A stretch of 64,000 nucleotides of DNA from Flavobacterium psychrophilum (GCA_945862065.1 CAMAWT010000010.1:1-64000), one strand, 5' to 3'. Shown: positions 25,531 through 35,845, numbered from the stretch's first letter. Notes: generated by a model not told the origin, from the sequence alone. Numbers and translations are program-made.

Positions 25531-26359
25531 ATTTTGCTCAAAAAAATTGCACAATCATGTAACGTTGGGTAAAATGGATAAAAAAAGTTCTTGTCTAGTA
25601 ACTTTAATAAAAAGTGGTAAGCATGTCACTAAAGTAACTTACTCATTGCCAACAGAGAAACGCTCATCGTTATTGTATATAAATATAACTTATTGTAATT
25701 CAATTATTTACATTAAATTTAGCAACTACTTGATTTATAAAAATTATTGTAAATAATAATTAATTTGTTTTAAAATAATATTTTTTAACAGCTCCAAAAC
25801 AACAAATTGCATATCTAAAAAAAAATCAAACTTTAAAGCCCTAAATAAAATAGAAATGGAAACAAAAAAAGAAGAAAAAGTTGTTAATTCATAATTAATA
25901 AAATACCGTTTTACGCTTTTGTTTCTTTGCTACAAATTCTTTCTAAGTAACATTTGAAAAAATAGGTCAAAAAGAAGGTTACTTTCTTTATTGTAAATAA
26001 AATAACGTCTATTATTCTTTTGAGGTTAATGAATTGTTTATTACCTAAAATAAAAAAATTCATTTTTTGGAATCAGTGCAATAAAAAAACATACATACTA
26101 AATAAGATTTGCGTCTACTTCTTTAACTTTATTTATTTAAAATAAGCCCAAAATTCTATAGTTCATTATATTGATTTGTTTATGTAAATGAGCGTGGCAT
26201 TTATTTCCAATCCTTTTAAATAAAAACACCTCTTTTTCATGTCGTTTAACAAAGAAACTTCTATTGGTTTTCTTTACAATGAATCTTAACAGTACCTTCA
26301 TTTGTTTTTACATTTTTATTGTTTGCTTTTTATTGCTTAAAATGTTTTGCTTGAAAACA
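25531..26359. other. AT-rich region without recognisable gene
   Basis: About 830 bp follow the response regulator. Short open frames such as 25547-25756 show no family features and no plausible start signal. One TTTTACGC half site occurs near 25910. I see nothing else that can be named. Confidence 0.5.
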
Positions 26360-26409
26360 AAATTTATTTTAATTACTTTATGCGAATTAAAATAAATTTA
26401 TTAGATTTG
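26360..26409 (+). promoter_or_regulatory. Promoter with 15-bp inverted-repeat operator
   Basis: AAATTTATTTTAATT (26360-26374) and its exact reverse complement (26385-26399) are separated by 10 bp and abut a perfect -7 box TAGATTTG (26402-26409). Translation starts at 26426, so the leader is very short. The repeat covers the -33 region and would allow repression, probably by the HTH protein encoded directly downstream. Confidence 0.6.
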
Positions 26410-26425
26410 TTGCAAATAAAAAAAG

Positions 26426-27385
26426 ATGGAACTAAAAGACTATTATCCAAAAATATCCGAAAAGAAAATACCCTTGGCAATCTTAGGTGTTTCGCCCAGA
26501 ATTTATGTTGCTTGGAAAGAAGCGAAAATTATAAATAATGTAGTTAACGACATAAATAGCAGCATTGAAAGAAAAACACAACGTAAATGGGTTTACTTAG
26601 ATGTTATTAATGCGTTGTGGTTATTGATTGTGAAAGAAATGCGAAATGTTAACATCGACTTTGAAACAATCAAAAGCTTAAAAGAAGATATGTTTGCATC
26701 AGATAGTTTTGAAAAGAAAATGGAACAACTATCAAATGAAGATTTTGTTTCAATCCTTTTGGATTATTTACCCGAAAAAACAGTAAAAGAATTAGGTGAT
26801 AATCTCAATAAACAATATTTCATCAATACAATAAAAGAAGAACTTGATGATCAAGCAAGTCTTTTTTTAACTGAATTGAGTAGTTTACTATTTAGCGCAC
26901 TTGTTTTAAAGAGAAGTCCATCTATAATGATAGTAAAACAAAACGATAATGTTGATTATTATTTTGCTACAATAAAAAACAATACAACATCGCTAAATGA
27001 AAAAGAAGAACTTTATAATTTTTATTCAAAAAAGTGTTCAACTAAAACATTTATCAATATTCCTATTGTTCCAATTATTGTTCAGTTATTTGAAAATGAA
27101 AAAATGGAAAGTTATCTTTCTAGTTTTGGTTTATTCTCACCTGAAGAAAGTAACATAATTGATAAGTTCAGAAACGATCAATGTAAAGAAATTACAATCA
27201 TAAAACATGATAGTGGAAACATTACTATCAATACTACAAATGAAAAAAACATTAAAGATGAAGAAGCAAAAAATTTGAGAAGAATTTTAGGGCTCAAAGA
27301 ATATAGTCGAGCAGAAGTCACTTTTAGAAATGGTAAACATATGGTAGTTAAAAACACAATTAAAGAAACGATTGAAAAAAAATAA
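26426..27385 (+). CDS. HTH-containing hypothetical protein of the recombinase module
   Basis: This 319-residue protein starts at the ATG at 26426, directly behind an operator-promoter. The N-terminal 60 residues (KISEKKIPLAILGVSPRIYVAWKEAKII, then TQRKWVYLDVINALWLLIVKEMR) look like a MerR-type winged HTH. The rest is mostly helical with a short C-terminal beta-rich part (RAEVTFRNGKHMVVKNT). I do not recognise a named family. It precedes a serine recombinase on the same strand and probably regulates the mobile module and itself. Confidence 0.65.
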   Translation: MELKDYYPKISEKKIPLAILGVSPRIYVAWKEAKIINNVVNDINSSIERKTQRKWVYLDVINALWLLIVKEMRNVNIDFETIKSLKEDMFASDSFEKKMEQLSNEDFVSILLDYLPEKTVKELGDNLNKQYFINTIKEELDDQASLFLTELSSLLFSALVLKRSPSIMIVKQNDNVDYYFATIKNNTTSLNEKEELYNFYSKKCSTKTFINIPIVPIIVQLFENEKMESYLSSFGLFSPEESNIIDKFRNDQCKEITIIKHDSGNITINTTNEKNIKDEEAKNLRRILGLKEYSRAEVTFRNGKHMVVKNTIKETIEKK

Positions 27386-27475
27386 TTACAACAAACAGTC
27401 CTAAGTACCCCTTAGCACTTCACCACATAATAGTTAAAACGAGTATGCCCTACTCCTTTTCGCTTTTATGGAAAC

Positions 27476-27640
27476 ATGGAATTTGAAAAAGCAAAAAAAA
27501 ATTTAAATGAACAAAATGAATTAAAATACTCTGACAAAGAAATAAGAGAAATCATCAAACTGTTAGAAGTATTTGCAAAAGTTAAAATCAATAACTTATT
27601 ATCCAAAAAAGAATATGAAAAATGTAATCCTTTACGTTAG
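27476..27640 (+). CDS. Small protein overlapping the recombinase start
   Basis: This is a 54-residue protein (MEFEKAKKNLNEQNELKYSD to KEYEKCNPLR). It is helical and charged. Its last 26 bases overlap the start of the recombinase gene in another frame, which suggests translational coupling. I recall short ORFs of this style in front of recombinases in Flavobacteria, which supports it being real. Function is unknown; a directionality or accessory factor is possible. Confidence 0.55.
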   Translation: MEFEKAKKNLNEQNELKYSDKEIREIIKLLEVFAKVKINNLLSKKEYEKCNPLR

Positions 27641-29297
27641 AGTCTCAACAGATGAACAAGCAAGCAAAGGTTACTCGTTGAGAGACCAAGAGCAAAAATT
27701 ATTAAATTATTGCAAAGCAAATGACTTAAATGTATTGGAGATTTATCGTGAGGATTACTCTGCTAAAACGTTTAAAAGACCCGTTTTTAGTAAATTGTTA
27801 GAATACTGCAAGAAAAACAAAAAGGAGGTTCACCAACTAATTTTCATAAAGTGGGATAGATTTTCAAGAAATACTTCTGAATCATACCAAATGATTGAAA
27901 TTTTCGATAGGTTATCGATTCAAGTAAATGCAATCGAACAACCTTTAGACTTAACCATTCCAGAACAAGGATTAATGCTTGCGGTATATTTATCGATACC
28001 GCAAGTAGAAAATCACAGACGTTCACTCAATGTAATTTCTGGAATGCGTAGAGCCTTTAAAGAAGGCCGATATGTTGGAAGTTCACCAAAGGGATACGAT
28101 AATGGAAAAGATGGCTCTAATAAGCCTATTTTGATACCTAATGATGATGCAAAGTTTGTTCAAGAAGCATTTGAGTTACTCGCAACGGGGCTATACAATC
28201 AAGCAGAAGTATTAAAAAAACTAAAATTGAAAGGATTTAATGTTGGTAAAACATCATTTTCTAATTTGATAAAAAATCCAATTTACTATGGTGGTGTTTT
28301 TATCAAAGCATACAAAGATGAAAAGGAATGTATCGTAGATGGAATTCATGAACCAATAATAACTAAAGCCTTATTTACTAAAGTTCAATCTATTTTAACT
28401 GGCCGAAGAAAAAAACACCATGTTATACACAAGAAAATAAATGAAACCTATCCGTTAAAAGGTTTTCTTCTATGTCCTGTGTGCAACTCTCCATTAACTG
28501 GAAGTACATCAAAAGGAAGGTCAAAGCACTACTCCTACTATCATTGTACTAGTCCCTGTAAAGGGAGATATCAATTAGAAGATGTCAATCTTTGGATCAA
28601 TGATTATCTCAAAAGTATTTCCTTCACTCCTACTGTAAAAAAATTATTTGCAGAAATGGTTATTGATGGACTGAGCGCTGAAAAGGATAAAAAAATGCTG
28701 GGGCCCAAACATTATGAAAAAGTGAAACAAATAGAGGGCAAAATGGAACGATTACAGGATCTTTATGTTGATGGGGAAATGGACAAAAAAGAATATGAAG
28801 TTGCTAAAGAAAGATACAAAGTTATTTACGATGAACTTAAAGAACTCGAGATTGCTGTAATTGATGACAAAGAGATTTTAGAATTGTATAAAAAAGCAAT
28901 CAATAAAATGGAAGGTCTTGATAGTCAGTTTATTGAATCTGATATTGATGGGAAAAGACGTATAATTGGTTCGATATTTCCAAATAAATTCCACTTTGAA
29001 AATAATAAAGTTCGAACCGCAGATTTAAATCCGATATTATTGAAAATAGCCAGTGTTAACAGGGCTTCACGGGTTGAAAAAAAAAGGGACAAATCTAAAA
29101 AATTAGATTTGTCCCTTACCGTGATCCCATCAGGATTCGAACCTGAGACCTACTGCTTAGAAGGCAGTTGCTCTATCCAGCTGAGCTATGAGACCATAAA
29201 AGATAAAAAAGTCGGGGTGGCAGGATTCGAACCTGCGGCCTCCTGCTCCCAAAGCAGGCGCGATAACCGGGCTACGCTACACCCCGAAGAAACTTAA
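27615..29297 (+). CDS. Serine recombinase, C-terminus replaced at a junction
   Basis: From the ATG at 27615 the catalytic domain starts MKNVILYVRVSTDEQASKGY with the nucleophile Ser in the VRVST motif, followed by WDRFSRNTSESY and VYLSIPQVENHRR. A recombinase domain (about 155-255), a zinc ribbon with CPVCNSPLTGS and CTSPCKGRYQL and a coiled coil (about 350-420) follow, as in large serine recombinases that integrate phages and elements. The native-looking part ends near NPILLKIASVNRASR (about 29073). The frame then continues without a stop through the tRNA terminator, the antisense strand of tRNA-Arg and most of tRNA-Pro to TAA at 29297. The last 65-70 residues are thus not native, and an integration or deletion junction near 29075-29086 is likely. 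Confidence 0.85.
   Translation: MKNVILYVRVSTDEQASKGYSLRDQEQKLLNYCKANDLNVLEIYREDYSAKTFKRPVFSKLLEYCKKNKKEVHQLIFIKWDRFSRNTSESYQMIEIFDRLSIQVNAIEQPLDLTIPEQGLMLAVYLSIPQVENHRRSLNVISGMRRAFKEGRYVGSSPKGYDNGKDGSNKPILIPNDDAKFVQEAFELLATGLYNQAEVLKKLKLKGFNVGKTSFSNLIKNPIYYGGVFIKAYKDEKECIVDGIHEPIITKALFTKVQSILTGRRKKHHVIHKKINETYPLKGFLLCPVCNSPLTGSTSKGRSKHYSYYHCTSPCKGRYQLEDVNLWINDYLKSISFTPTVKKLFAEMVIDGLSAEKDKKMLGPKHYEKVKQIEGKMERLQDLYVDGEMDKKEYEVAKERYKVIYDELKELEIAVIDDKEILELYKKAINKMEGLDSQFIESDIDGKRRIIGSIFPNKFHFENNKVRTADLNPILLKIASVNRASRVEKKRDKSKKLDLSLTVIPSGFEPETYCLEGSCSIQLSYETIKDKKVGVAGFEPAASCSQSRRDNRATLHPEET
29086..29115 (-). terminator. Intrinsic terminator of the tRNA operon
   Basis: GGGACAAATCTAA (29086-29098) and TTAGATTTGTCCC (29103-29115) form a perfect 13-bp stem. 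On the minus strand a run of nine Ts follows. It ends the Ser-Pro-Arg tRNA transcript. Confidence 0.8.
29122..29195 (-). tRNA. tRNA-Arg (anticodon TCT)
   Basis: It is a 74-nt cloverleaf. The acceptor GGTCTCA pairs with TGGGATC (two G-U pairs) and the discriminator is A. The anticodon loop CTTCTAA gives TCT, and the T arm contains GGTTCGAATCC. CCA is not encoded. Its 3' end faces the recombinase module. Confidence 0.95.
29212..29286 (-). tRNA. tRNA-Pro (anticodon TGG)
   Basis: The acceptor CGGGGTG pairs with CACCCCG, the anticodon stem is CCTGC/GCAGG with loop TTTGGGA, and the T arm is GGTTCGAATCC. CCA is not encoded. It is second in the tRNA operon, 16 bp before tRNA-Arg. Confidence 0.95.
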
Positions 29298-29298
29298 G

Positions 29299-29385
29299 CG
29301 GAGAGTAAGGGATTCGAACCCTTGGTACAGTTTCCCATACGCATGTTTAGCAAACATGTCCTTTCGGCCACTCAGGCAACTCTCC
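29299..29385 (-). tRNA. tRNA-Ser (anticodon GCT)
   Basis: The 87-nt type II tRNA has a long variable arm (GTATGGGAAACTGTACC). The acceptor GGAGAGT pairs with ACTCTCC, the discriminator is G and the anticodon loop TTGCTAA gives GCT. It is first in the operon. CCA is not encoded. Confidence 0.95.
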
Positions 29386-29418
29386 AAGCTCAATGAACGT
29401 ATATCTTTTAAGCGGTTG

Positions 29419-29449
29419 CAAATGTATGATAACACATCAATATTTACAA
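29419..29449 (-). promoter_or_regulatory. tRNA operon promoter
   Basis: Minus strand: TTG (29449-29447), 20 bp, then TACATTTG (29426-29419). This fits the Bacteroidota sigma consensus. The first tRNA begins 34 bp downstream of the box. Confidence 0.7.
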
Positions 29450-29628
29450 GTAATTGAACCGTTTTTTTTTACATTAATTTAATATGATAATGAAAACCTT
29501 AAAAATCAATTATATACAAGATAATTACTAATTTATTTTTAATATTTTGAACTCAAAAATGTAATATCATTAAAAAATAGTAAATTTGCACTACATATAA
29601 ACATCAAAAATTACAACAAATAAATAAT

Positions 29629-30807
29629 ATGACTAAGAAAATCGTTATTGTATCTGCTGTTAGAACCCCTATTGGGAGTTTCATGGGCTCACTTTCTACT
29701 GTTCCTGCTACACAATTGGGAGCTATAGCCATTAAAGGTGCTTTAGAAAAAATTAATTTAGATCCGAAACTTGTTGATGAAGTTTATATGGGTAACGTAG
29801 TTCAAGCAGGAGTTGGACAAGCTCCGGCTCGTCAGGCAGCTATATTCGCAGGTTTACCCGATTCTGTTATTTGTACTACCGTAAATAAAGTTTGTGCCTC
29901 TGGTATGAAATCTATTATGTTTGGAGCACAAGCAATTCTTGCAGGTGATGCCGAAATTGTAGTTGCAGGTGGAATGGAAAACATGAGTTTGATACCGCAT
30001 TATGTGCATTTGAGAAATGGAGTTAAATTTGGTCCAACTTCATTAGTTGATGGCATGCAAAAAGACGGATTGGTTGATGCATACGATCAAAATGCTATGG
30101 GTGTTAGTGCCGATTTGTGTGCTAGCGAACATAAAATTTCTAGAGAAGAACAAGATGCTTTTGCTATTCAATCGTATGAAAGATCAGCAGCTGCATCCAA
30201 TTCAGGGAAATTTGATACTGAAATTGTGCCGGTAACCATCCCACAAAGAAAAGGAGACCCAATTGTTGTAAGTAAAGATGAAGAATTTAGTAATGTAAAA
30301 ATCGATAAAATTCCTTCATTAAACCCAGTTTTCACAAAAGATGGAACTGTTACAGCAGCAAATGCTTCAACAATTAATGATGGTGCAGCAGCTTTAATAT
30401 TAATGTCTGAAGAAAAAGCAATTTCTTTAGGATTAAAACCACTTGCTTTTATAAAAAGTTATGCAGATGCAGCCCAAGAGCCAAAATGGTTTACTACAGC
30501 TCCTGCAAAAGCATTGCCAAAAGCGTTGGACAAAGCCGGAATTTCGTTGGAAGACGTTGAATATTTTGAGTTTAACGAAGCATTTTCAGTAGTTGGATTA
30601 GCTAACGCAAAAATATTAGGTCTATCTAATGATAAATTAAATGTTAATGGCGGTGCTGTATCGTTAGGTCATCCGCTAGGGTGTTCTGGCGCAAGAATTG
30701 TTGTTACATTACTTAACGTTTTAGAACAAAACAATGCCAAGATTGGTGCTGCAGCAATTTGTAACGGTGGCGGAGGTGCAAGTGCCATTGTAATTGAAAG
30801 AATGTAA
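29629..30807 (+). CDS. Acetyl-CoA C-acyltransferase (thiolase)
   Basis: This 392-residue thiolase condenses or cleaves acetyl-CoA and acyl-CoA units in beta-oxidation or acetoacetyl-CoA formation. The active-site Cys is in NKVCASGMKSIM (about residue 90), with NEAFSVV, GGAVSLGHPLGCSGAR (catalytic His) and CNGGGGASA later. The length is standard. A TAAATTTG box at 29581-29588 probably serves as the -7 element. The C40 peptidase gene follows with a short gap and may share the transcript, which ends at the hairpin at 31585. Confidence 0.95.
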   Translation: MTKKIVIVSAVRTPIGSFMGSLSTVPATQLGAIAIKGALEKINLDPKLVDEVYMGNVVQAGVGQAPARQAAIFAGLPDSVICTTVNKVCASGMKSIMFGAQAILAGDAEIVVAGGMENMSLIPHYVHLRNGVKFGPTSLVDGMQKDGLVDAYDQNAMGVSADLCASEHKISREEQDAFAIQSYERSAAASNSGKFDTEIVPVTIPQRKGDPIVVSKDEEFSNVKIDKIPSLNPVFTKDGTVTAANASTINDGAAALILMSEEKAISLGLKPLAFIKSYADAAQEPKWFTTAPAKALPKALDKAGISLEDVEYFEFNEAFSVVGLANAKILGLSNDKLNVNGGAVSLGHPLGCSGARIVVTLLNVLEQNNAKIGAAAICNGGGGASAIVIERM

Positions 30808-30824
30808 TTCAATATATGATCTTG

Positions 30825-31586
30825 ATGTTTGCCATTTGTAATTTATCTAATATTCCTTTACGAATAGAACCCAATGACCGAAGCGAAATTGTTTCGCAAG
30901 TACTTTTTGGAGAGCATTTTAGTATATTGGAAGTAGATAAACAATGGTCTAAAATTAAATTACACTTTGATGATTATGAGGGCTGGATTGACACAAAACA
31001 GTACCAGCTGTTATCAAAAGAACAATTTGATAGGTTATCAAATCTGCCTATTGAACTAAATTCAGATTTTGTTGAATATATTTCAAATGGCTCCAATTCA
31101 TTAATACCTATTACTCTTGGAGCTAGTGTAGCTTTTCTAAATGATGCCGAAATTAACAATCAATCTTACTTATTTGAAGGATTAAAAATATCAGGAATAT
31201 ATCCTAAATCCAATATTGTAGAAACCGCTTTCATGTATTTGAATGCTCCTTATTTGTGGGGAGGAAAAACGCCATTTGGAATCGATTGTTCGGGGTTTAC
31301 CCAAATGGTTTATAAATTAAATGGATATAAATTGCTTAGAGATGCATCACAACAAGCTGCACAGGGTGAAGTTTTGAGTTTTATTGAAGAAAGCGAACCT
31401 GGAGATTTGGCTTTTTTTGATAATGAAAATGGATCCATCATACATGTTGGAATCATGTTAGAAGACAATTATATTATTCACGCAAGTGGCAAAGTTAGAA
31501 TTGATAGATTGGATCATTTAGGTATTTATAATGCTGAAACAAATAGGCACACGCATCGACTTCGTGTTATTAAAAAAATCATATAA
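30825..31586 (+). CDS. NlpC/P60 (C40) cell-wall peptidase with SH3 domains
   Basis: This is a 253-residue protein. I prefer the ATG at 30825 because MFAICNLSNIPLR matches the usual start of this family; 30816 is also possible. Two bacterial SH3 domains fill about 1-120. The C40 catalytic domain shows Cys in FGIDCSGFTQMVYKL, His in IIHVGIML and a third polar residue in IIHASG. It would cleave stem peptides of peptidoglycan, as YkfC-like enzymes do. No signal peptide is visible, which is common for this Flavobacteriia group, so a cytosolic recycling role is plausible. Confidence 0.88.
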   Translation: MFAICNLSNIPLRIEPNDRSEIVSQVLFGEHFSILEVDKQWSKIKLHFDDYEGWIDTKQYQLLSKEQFDRLSNLPIELNSDFVEYISNGSNSLIPITLGASVAFLNDAEINNQSYLFEGLKISGIYPKSNIVETAFMYLNAPYLWGGKTPFGIDCSGFTQMVYKLNGYKLLRDASQQAAQGEVLSFIEESEPGDLAFFDNENGSIIHVGIMLEDNYIIHASGKVRIDRLDHLGIYNAETNRHTHRLRVIKKII

Positions 31587-31613
31587 AAAAAGTCTCCATT
31601 TGGAGACTTTTTT
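31585..31613. terminator. Bidirectional terminator
   Basis: AAAAAAGTCTCC, loop ATTT, GGAGACTTTTTT. It lies between the convergent C40 peptidase gene (plus) and TPR protein gene (minus) and serves both. Confidence 0.85.
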
Positions 31614-31632
31614 ACATTTTATCAAAATAGAA

Positions 31633-32946
31633 TTACATTTTTGCTTTTAAAGCTTTGTATTCGTCTGTCATGTCTAATGCATTGTAAACACTAAGCAACA
31701 ATTTTTTAACATCCACATTTGTAGGGTCCAATTCTACTATTTTTTGTAAAGGAGGCAATGCTTTTTTAAAGTTTTTCTCTCTTTCTATTTTTAAGTAATT
31801 ATATCTTTTTGTATCTTTTTCAGAAGTTCCAAGTTTGTTCATTTCAACAACATACTTTTCATCATCTCTCAAAGTTAACTCTGTTAAGTTAATATAAGCA
31901 TTAACATATTTTGGGTCAATTTCAATGGCTCTTTTATAATATTTTTCAGCATCAACAATATTATTAGCATTTGATTCTATTAAACCAATGTTAAAAATTA
32001 ATTCCGCGTTATTAGAATAGGATTGTAAAGCTTCAGCAACAAGTTTAGTATACCCATCGTTGTCTTTCAATTTTTTCAATAAATCTAAATGACTTATTAA
32101 CAAAGAAGTATCTGTTGGATTTGCTTTTCTAGCATCAACTAAAGCTGTTTTTGCTTCTTCGTTTTTACCTTTTTGAAGTAAAATTAAAGCAATATTTCTG
32201 TAAATTTCGCCTCTTTTTGATGGAATCAATTCTTGTCTTGGTTTTTCATATTGACCCGCTTTTACCATCAAATCACGTTGAAGAGGATTTGTACCAAAAT
32301 AATCTTCTGTTTTAGTTGTTTTGTTAGTAGCATAATACTGAGTCTCTTCACCAGAATAATTAATTTGCTTTAATTCATTGTAATAATTTAAAGCTTCATC
32401 ATAATTCTCTGAACTAACAGCATAGTTTGACGCCATATATAATTTATCAGCATCTTTTTTGTCTAATTTATATATAGAATAAAGTATTGCAGCAGTTTCT
32501 TTGTACTTTTTTTCTTTGCTTAAACCATCAGCATAATTTAAAAACATTGGCTTGAATGAAGTAATGGTTTCATTTATGTCATCTGTATATACTTTTTTAC
32601 CCGATTTTACCTCAAATGCCAAAGTAGCATTCAAACCCGTAGCAAGTTGATCAATTGATTCAGCTGAAATATATTTGCTAATCTGTTCAGGAGTTGCTGT
32701 TTTTCCTAAAGCGGTAATTTCCAAAACTGGCATCATCACTTTATAAAAATTGCAATAAACCTTATCCGATTCTTCTGTTGCAAGTGTTTCTAATTTTGCA
32801 ACATTCGATTTGTATAGATTAACATCTTCTACAGTCGGAATTTCTTTACCATAAATTTTCTTTAAAGACTTAAGCTCATCTTTTTGAGCAAAAGTAGTAA
32901 CAGAAACTAATAATGTACCTGCTATTATTATTTGTTTTACTTTCAT
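31633..32946 (-). CDS. Exported TPR-repeat protein
   Basis: This 437-residue protein has a signal peptide (MKVKQIIIAGTLLVSVTTFAQ) and TPR-like helical repeats, clearest at about 135-200 and 250-420 (LLQKGKNEEAKTALVDARKA, NNIVDAEKYYKRAIEIDPKY). Such proteins act as periplasmic scaffolds in Bacteroidota; the partner is unknown. It follows gyrA by 77 bp on the same strand and is conserved in that position in relatives as far as I recall. Confidence 0.82.
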   Translation of the reverse strand: MKVKQIIIAGTLLVSVTTFAQKDELKSLKKIYGKEIPTVEDVNLYKSNVAKLETLATEESDKVYCNFYKVMMPVLEITALGKTATPEQISKYISAESIDQLATGLNATLAFEVKSGKKVYTDDINETITSFKPMFLNYADGLSKEKKYKETAAILYSIYKLDKKDADKLYMASNYAVSSENYDEALNYYNELKQINYSGEETQYYATNKTTKTEDYFGTNPLQRDLMVKAGQYEKPRQELIPSKRGEIYRNIALILLQKGKNEEAKTALVDARKANPTDTSLLISHLDLLKKLKDNDGYTKLVAEALQSYSNNAELIFNIGLIESNANNIVDAEKYYKRAIEIDPKYVNAYINLTELTLRDDEKYVVEMNKLGTSEKDTKRYNYLKIEREKNFKKALPPLQKIVELDPTNVDVKKLLLSVYNALDMTDEYKALKAKM

Positions 32947-33023
32947 TTTTATTTATATTAATTTTTAAATTGATTAAATTTTAAAACTATTTATATTTTT
33001 ACAAATAGATTTATTTCTAAATA

Positions 33024-35636
33024 TTATTCATCCGAATCATCATCAGAATCGTCGGCCTCATCTTCAACAATTTCTTCATCGTCTTCATCTTCATCAACAG
33101 AACCATCGTCTTCTAATACTTCTAAAACAGGTTTAACTCTTTCAATAACAGTTGATTCAATAATATTTCCTTCTTCGTCAACGATTGGTTCTTCTTCATC
33201 ATCTTTCATTACTTTTGTAACAGCAGCGATTGAATCTTTACCTTTAATATTGATAAGTTTTACACCTTGAGTGGCTCTACCCATAACTCGTAAATCTTCT
33301 ACTGCCATACGAATGGTTAAACCCGATTTGTTGATAATCATTAAATCATCAGCATCAGTAACCGAATTAATAGAAATTAAATCTCCCGTTTTTTCAGTTA
33401 TGTTTAATGTTTTTACTCCTTTTCCACCTCGGTTCGTAATTCTGTAATCGTCAAGGCTTGAACGTTTTCCGTAACCGTTTTCAGAAACAACCAATATTTC
33501 GCTGGTCATATCGTTTACAGTTACCATACCGATAACTTCATCAGATTCATCTTTCAAAGTTATACCTCTTACTCCAGAAGCAGTTCTTCCCATTGGTCTT
33601 GTTTTTGTTTCCTCAAAACGAACCAATTTACCCGACTTAACGGCCATGATAATTTGGCTTTCACCATTTGTCAATTGAGCACCCAATAATTCATCACCTT
33701 CTTTAATAGTGATTGCTGCAACTCCATTTATACGTGGTTTTGCATATTTTTCTAAAGATGTCTTTTTAACTTGACCTTTTTTAGTAACCATTACTAAATT
33801 GTGGCTATTGGTATAATCTTTATCCTTAAGATCCTGCGTACAAATAAATGCTTTTACTTTATCGTCAGACTCAATGTTTATAAGGTTTTGTAAAGCTCTA
33901 CCTTTTGCCGTTTTACTTCCTTCTGGAATTTCATAAACACGCATCCAATAACATTTCCCTTTTTGAGTAAAGAACATCATATATTGGTGATTGGTAGCAA
34001 CATACATGTGCTCTAAGAAATCTTGATCTCTTGTACCAGCACTTTTTTGTCCTACTCCTCCTCTATTCTGAGTTTTATATTCATTTAAATTCGTACGTTT
34101 GATGTAACCAGCATGAGATATTGTAATAACCACATTATCATCAGCAATCAAATCTTCAATACTTACATCACCACCAGAATATTCGATAACAGAACGACGG
34201 TCATCACCATATTTAGCTTTAACTTCATTTAATTCTTCTTTAATCAATGCCATTCTTAAATCTTTACTTGCTAGTAATTCTTTCAAATGGTTGATTAATT
34301 TCATAATCTCTTCATATTCAGCTCGTAGTTTATCTTGCTCTAAACCTGTCAACTGACGTAAACGCATCTCAACAATAGCTCTTGCTTGAATTTCAGATAA
34401 TTTAAAACGCTCAATTAATTTAGCCCTAGCTTCTTCTCCGTCTTTAGAAGCTCTAATAATTTTAATTACTTCATCAATATTATCTGAAGCAATAATCAAT
34501 CCTTCTAAAATATGAGCTCTTTCTTCTGCTTTTCGTAATTCAAATTGCGTTCGTCTTACTACCACATCATGACGGTGTTCTACAAAATAATGAATTAAAT
34601 CTTTAAGATTTAACATTTGAGGTCTTCCTTTAACTAATGCAATATTATTAACACTAAAAGACGATTGTAGTTGAGTATACTTATATAAGGTATTAAGCAC
34701 CACATTTGGAACGGCATCACGTTTTAATTCATAAACGATTCGCATCCCAGATCTATCCGATTCATCACGGATATTAGAAATACCTTCAATCTTTTTATCA
34801 TTAATTAAATCAGCCGTTTTTTTAATCATTTCTGCTTTATTCACTTGGTATGGAATTTCAGAAACTATAATGACATCTTTACCATTTGCTTCTTCAAATC
34901 CAACTTTCGCACGAATAACAATTCTACCTCTACCTGTTTTAAAGGCTTCACGAACACCTTCATAACCATATATAACACCTCCTGTTGGAAAGTCGGGCGC
35001 TTTGATGTAAGTGATTAATTCATCTATTTCAATATCGTTATTGTCAATATATGCAAGCGTGCCATCAATAACTTCCGTAAGGTTGTGTGGCGCCATGTTT
35101 GTTGCCATTCCAACTGCAATACCTGATGCACCATTAATTAGTAAATTTGGAATCCTAGTAGGCATTACTTTAGGCTCATACAAAGTATCGTCAAAATTCA
35201 ACTGAAAATCAACTGTCTCTTTGTCAATGTCTGCCATTATGTCCTCCGACATTTTTTTCATTCTTGCCTCAGTATAACGCATGGCAGCAGGACTATCACC
35301 ATCAACAGAACCAAAGTTACCTTGACCGTCGACTAATAAATAGCGTAAACTCCATTCTTGAGCCATACGCACCATGGCGTCATAAACAGATGTATCTCCG
35401 TGTGGATGATACTTTCCTAATACTTCACCAACTATTCTAGCTGATTTTTTATGTGCTTTATTTGAAAAAACTCCTAAATCATACATTCCATAAAGTACTC
35501 TTCGATGCACTGGTTTCAAACCATCACGTACATCTGGCAATGCTCTTGAAACAATTACAGACATTGAATAATCAATGTATGATGATTTCATTTCATCTTC
35601 AATGTTAATAGGAATTAACTTTTCTCCGTCAGACAT
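33024..35636 (-). CDS. gyrA: DNA gyrase subunit A
   Basis: This 870-residue protein contains the breakage-reunion domain with [18 protein letters not shown] and the catalytic Tyr in [10 protein letters not shown]. The C-terminal beta-pinwheel follows, with the GyrA box-like QNRGGVGQK. The protein ends in a long acidic tail rich in Asp and Glu. Gyrase introduces negative supercoils as an A2B2 enzyme; gyrB is at 56.6 kb here. Position 83 (E. coli numbering) is Thr and 87 is Asp, which I regard as wild type for the genus. Around the start of transcription it shares TTGCGYGTTAGA with gyrB (35669-35680). Confidence 0.97.
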   Translation of the reverse strand: MSDGEKLIPINIEDEMKSSYIDYSMSVIVSRALPDVRDGLKPVHRRVLYGMYDLGVFSNKAHKKSARIVGEVLGKYHPHGDTSVYDAMVRMAQEWSLRYLLVDGQGNFGSVDGDSPAAMRYTEARMKKMSEDIMADIDKETVDFQLNFDDTLYEPKVMPTRIPNLLINGASGIAVGMATNMAPHNLTEVIDGTLAYIDNNDIEIDELITYIKAPDFPTGGVIYGYEGVREAFKTGRGRIVIRAKVGFEEANGKDVIIVSEIPYQVNKAEMIKKTADLINDKKIEGISNIRDESDRSGMRIVYELKRDAVPNVVLNTLYKYTQLQSSFSVNNIALVKGRPQMLNLKDLIHYFVEHRHDVVVRRTQFELRKAEERAHILEGLIIASDNIDEVIKIIRASKDGEEARAKLIERFKLSEIQARAIVEMRLRQLTGLEQDKLRAEYEEIMKLINHLKELLASKDLRMALIKEELNEVKAKYGDDRRSVIEYSGGDVSIEDLIADDNVVITISHAGYIKRTNLNEYKTQNRGGVGQKSAGTRDQDFLEHMYVATNHQYMMFFTQKGKCYWMRVYEIPEGSKTAKGRALQNLINIESDDKVKAFICTQDLKDKDYTNSHNLVMVTKKGQVKKTSLEKYAKPRINGVAAITIKEGDELLGAQLTNGESQIIMAVKSGKLVRFEETKTRPMGRTASGVRGITLKDESDEVIGMVTVNDMTSEILVVSENGYGKRSSLDDYRITNRGGKGVKTLNITEKTGDLISINSVTDADDLMIINKSGLTIRMAVEDLRVMGRATQGVKLINIKGKDSIAAVTKVMKDDEEEPIVDEEGNIIESTVIERVKPVLEVLEDDGSVDEDEDDEEIVEDEADDSDDDSDE

Positions 35637-35845
35637 AGTTATAAATTTTATATATATTAATTTTTTGTTCTAACGCGCAAGATACAATTAATAAGTAATC
35701 TTTAAAGAGTTTTTAACGACATATTTCAATGATTTATTAACAAATCAACCCCTATCAATAGTTAATAAAATAGAATATAATTACTTTTATTATCCGTATT
35801 TTTTTTGTCTATTAGCATAGAATATAATCACATTCGGAATAGTTT

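Noticed and set aside
25547..25756. 69-residue open frame after the response regulator
   Set aside because: No recognisable domain, low-complexity AT-rich end and no promoter; probably random.
29121..29297. Protein-coding extension with SGFEPETYCLEG and VAGFEPAASCSQSRR
   Set aside because: This is the antisense translation of tRNA-Arg and tRNA-Pro, a common artefact. I kept the frame coordinates only to show the missing stop of the recombinase.
35011..35636. Quinolone-resistance substitution in gyrA
   Set aside because: Thr at position 83 and Asp at 87 appear to be the normal state in the genus, so nothing indicates resistance.
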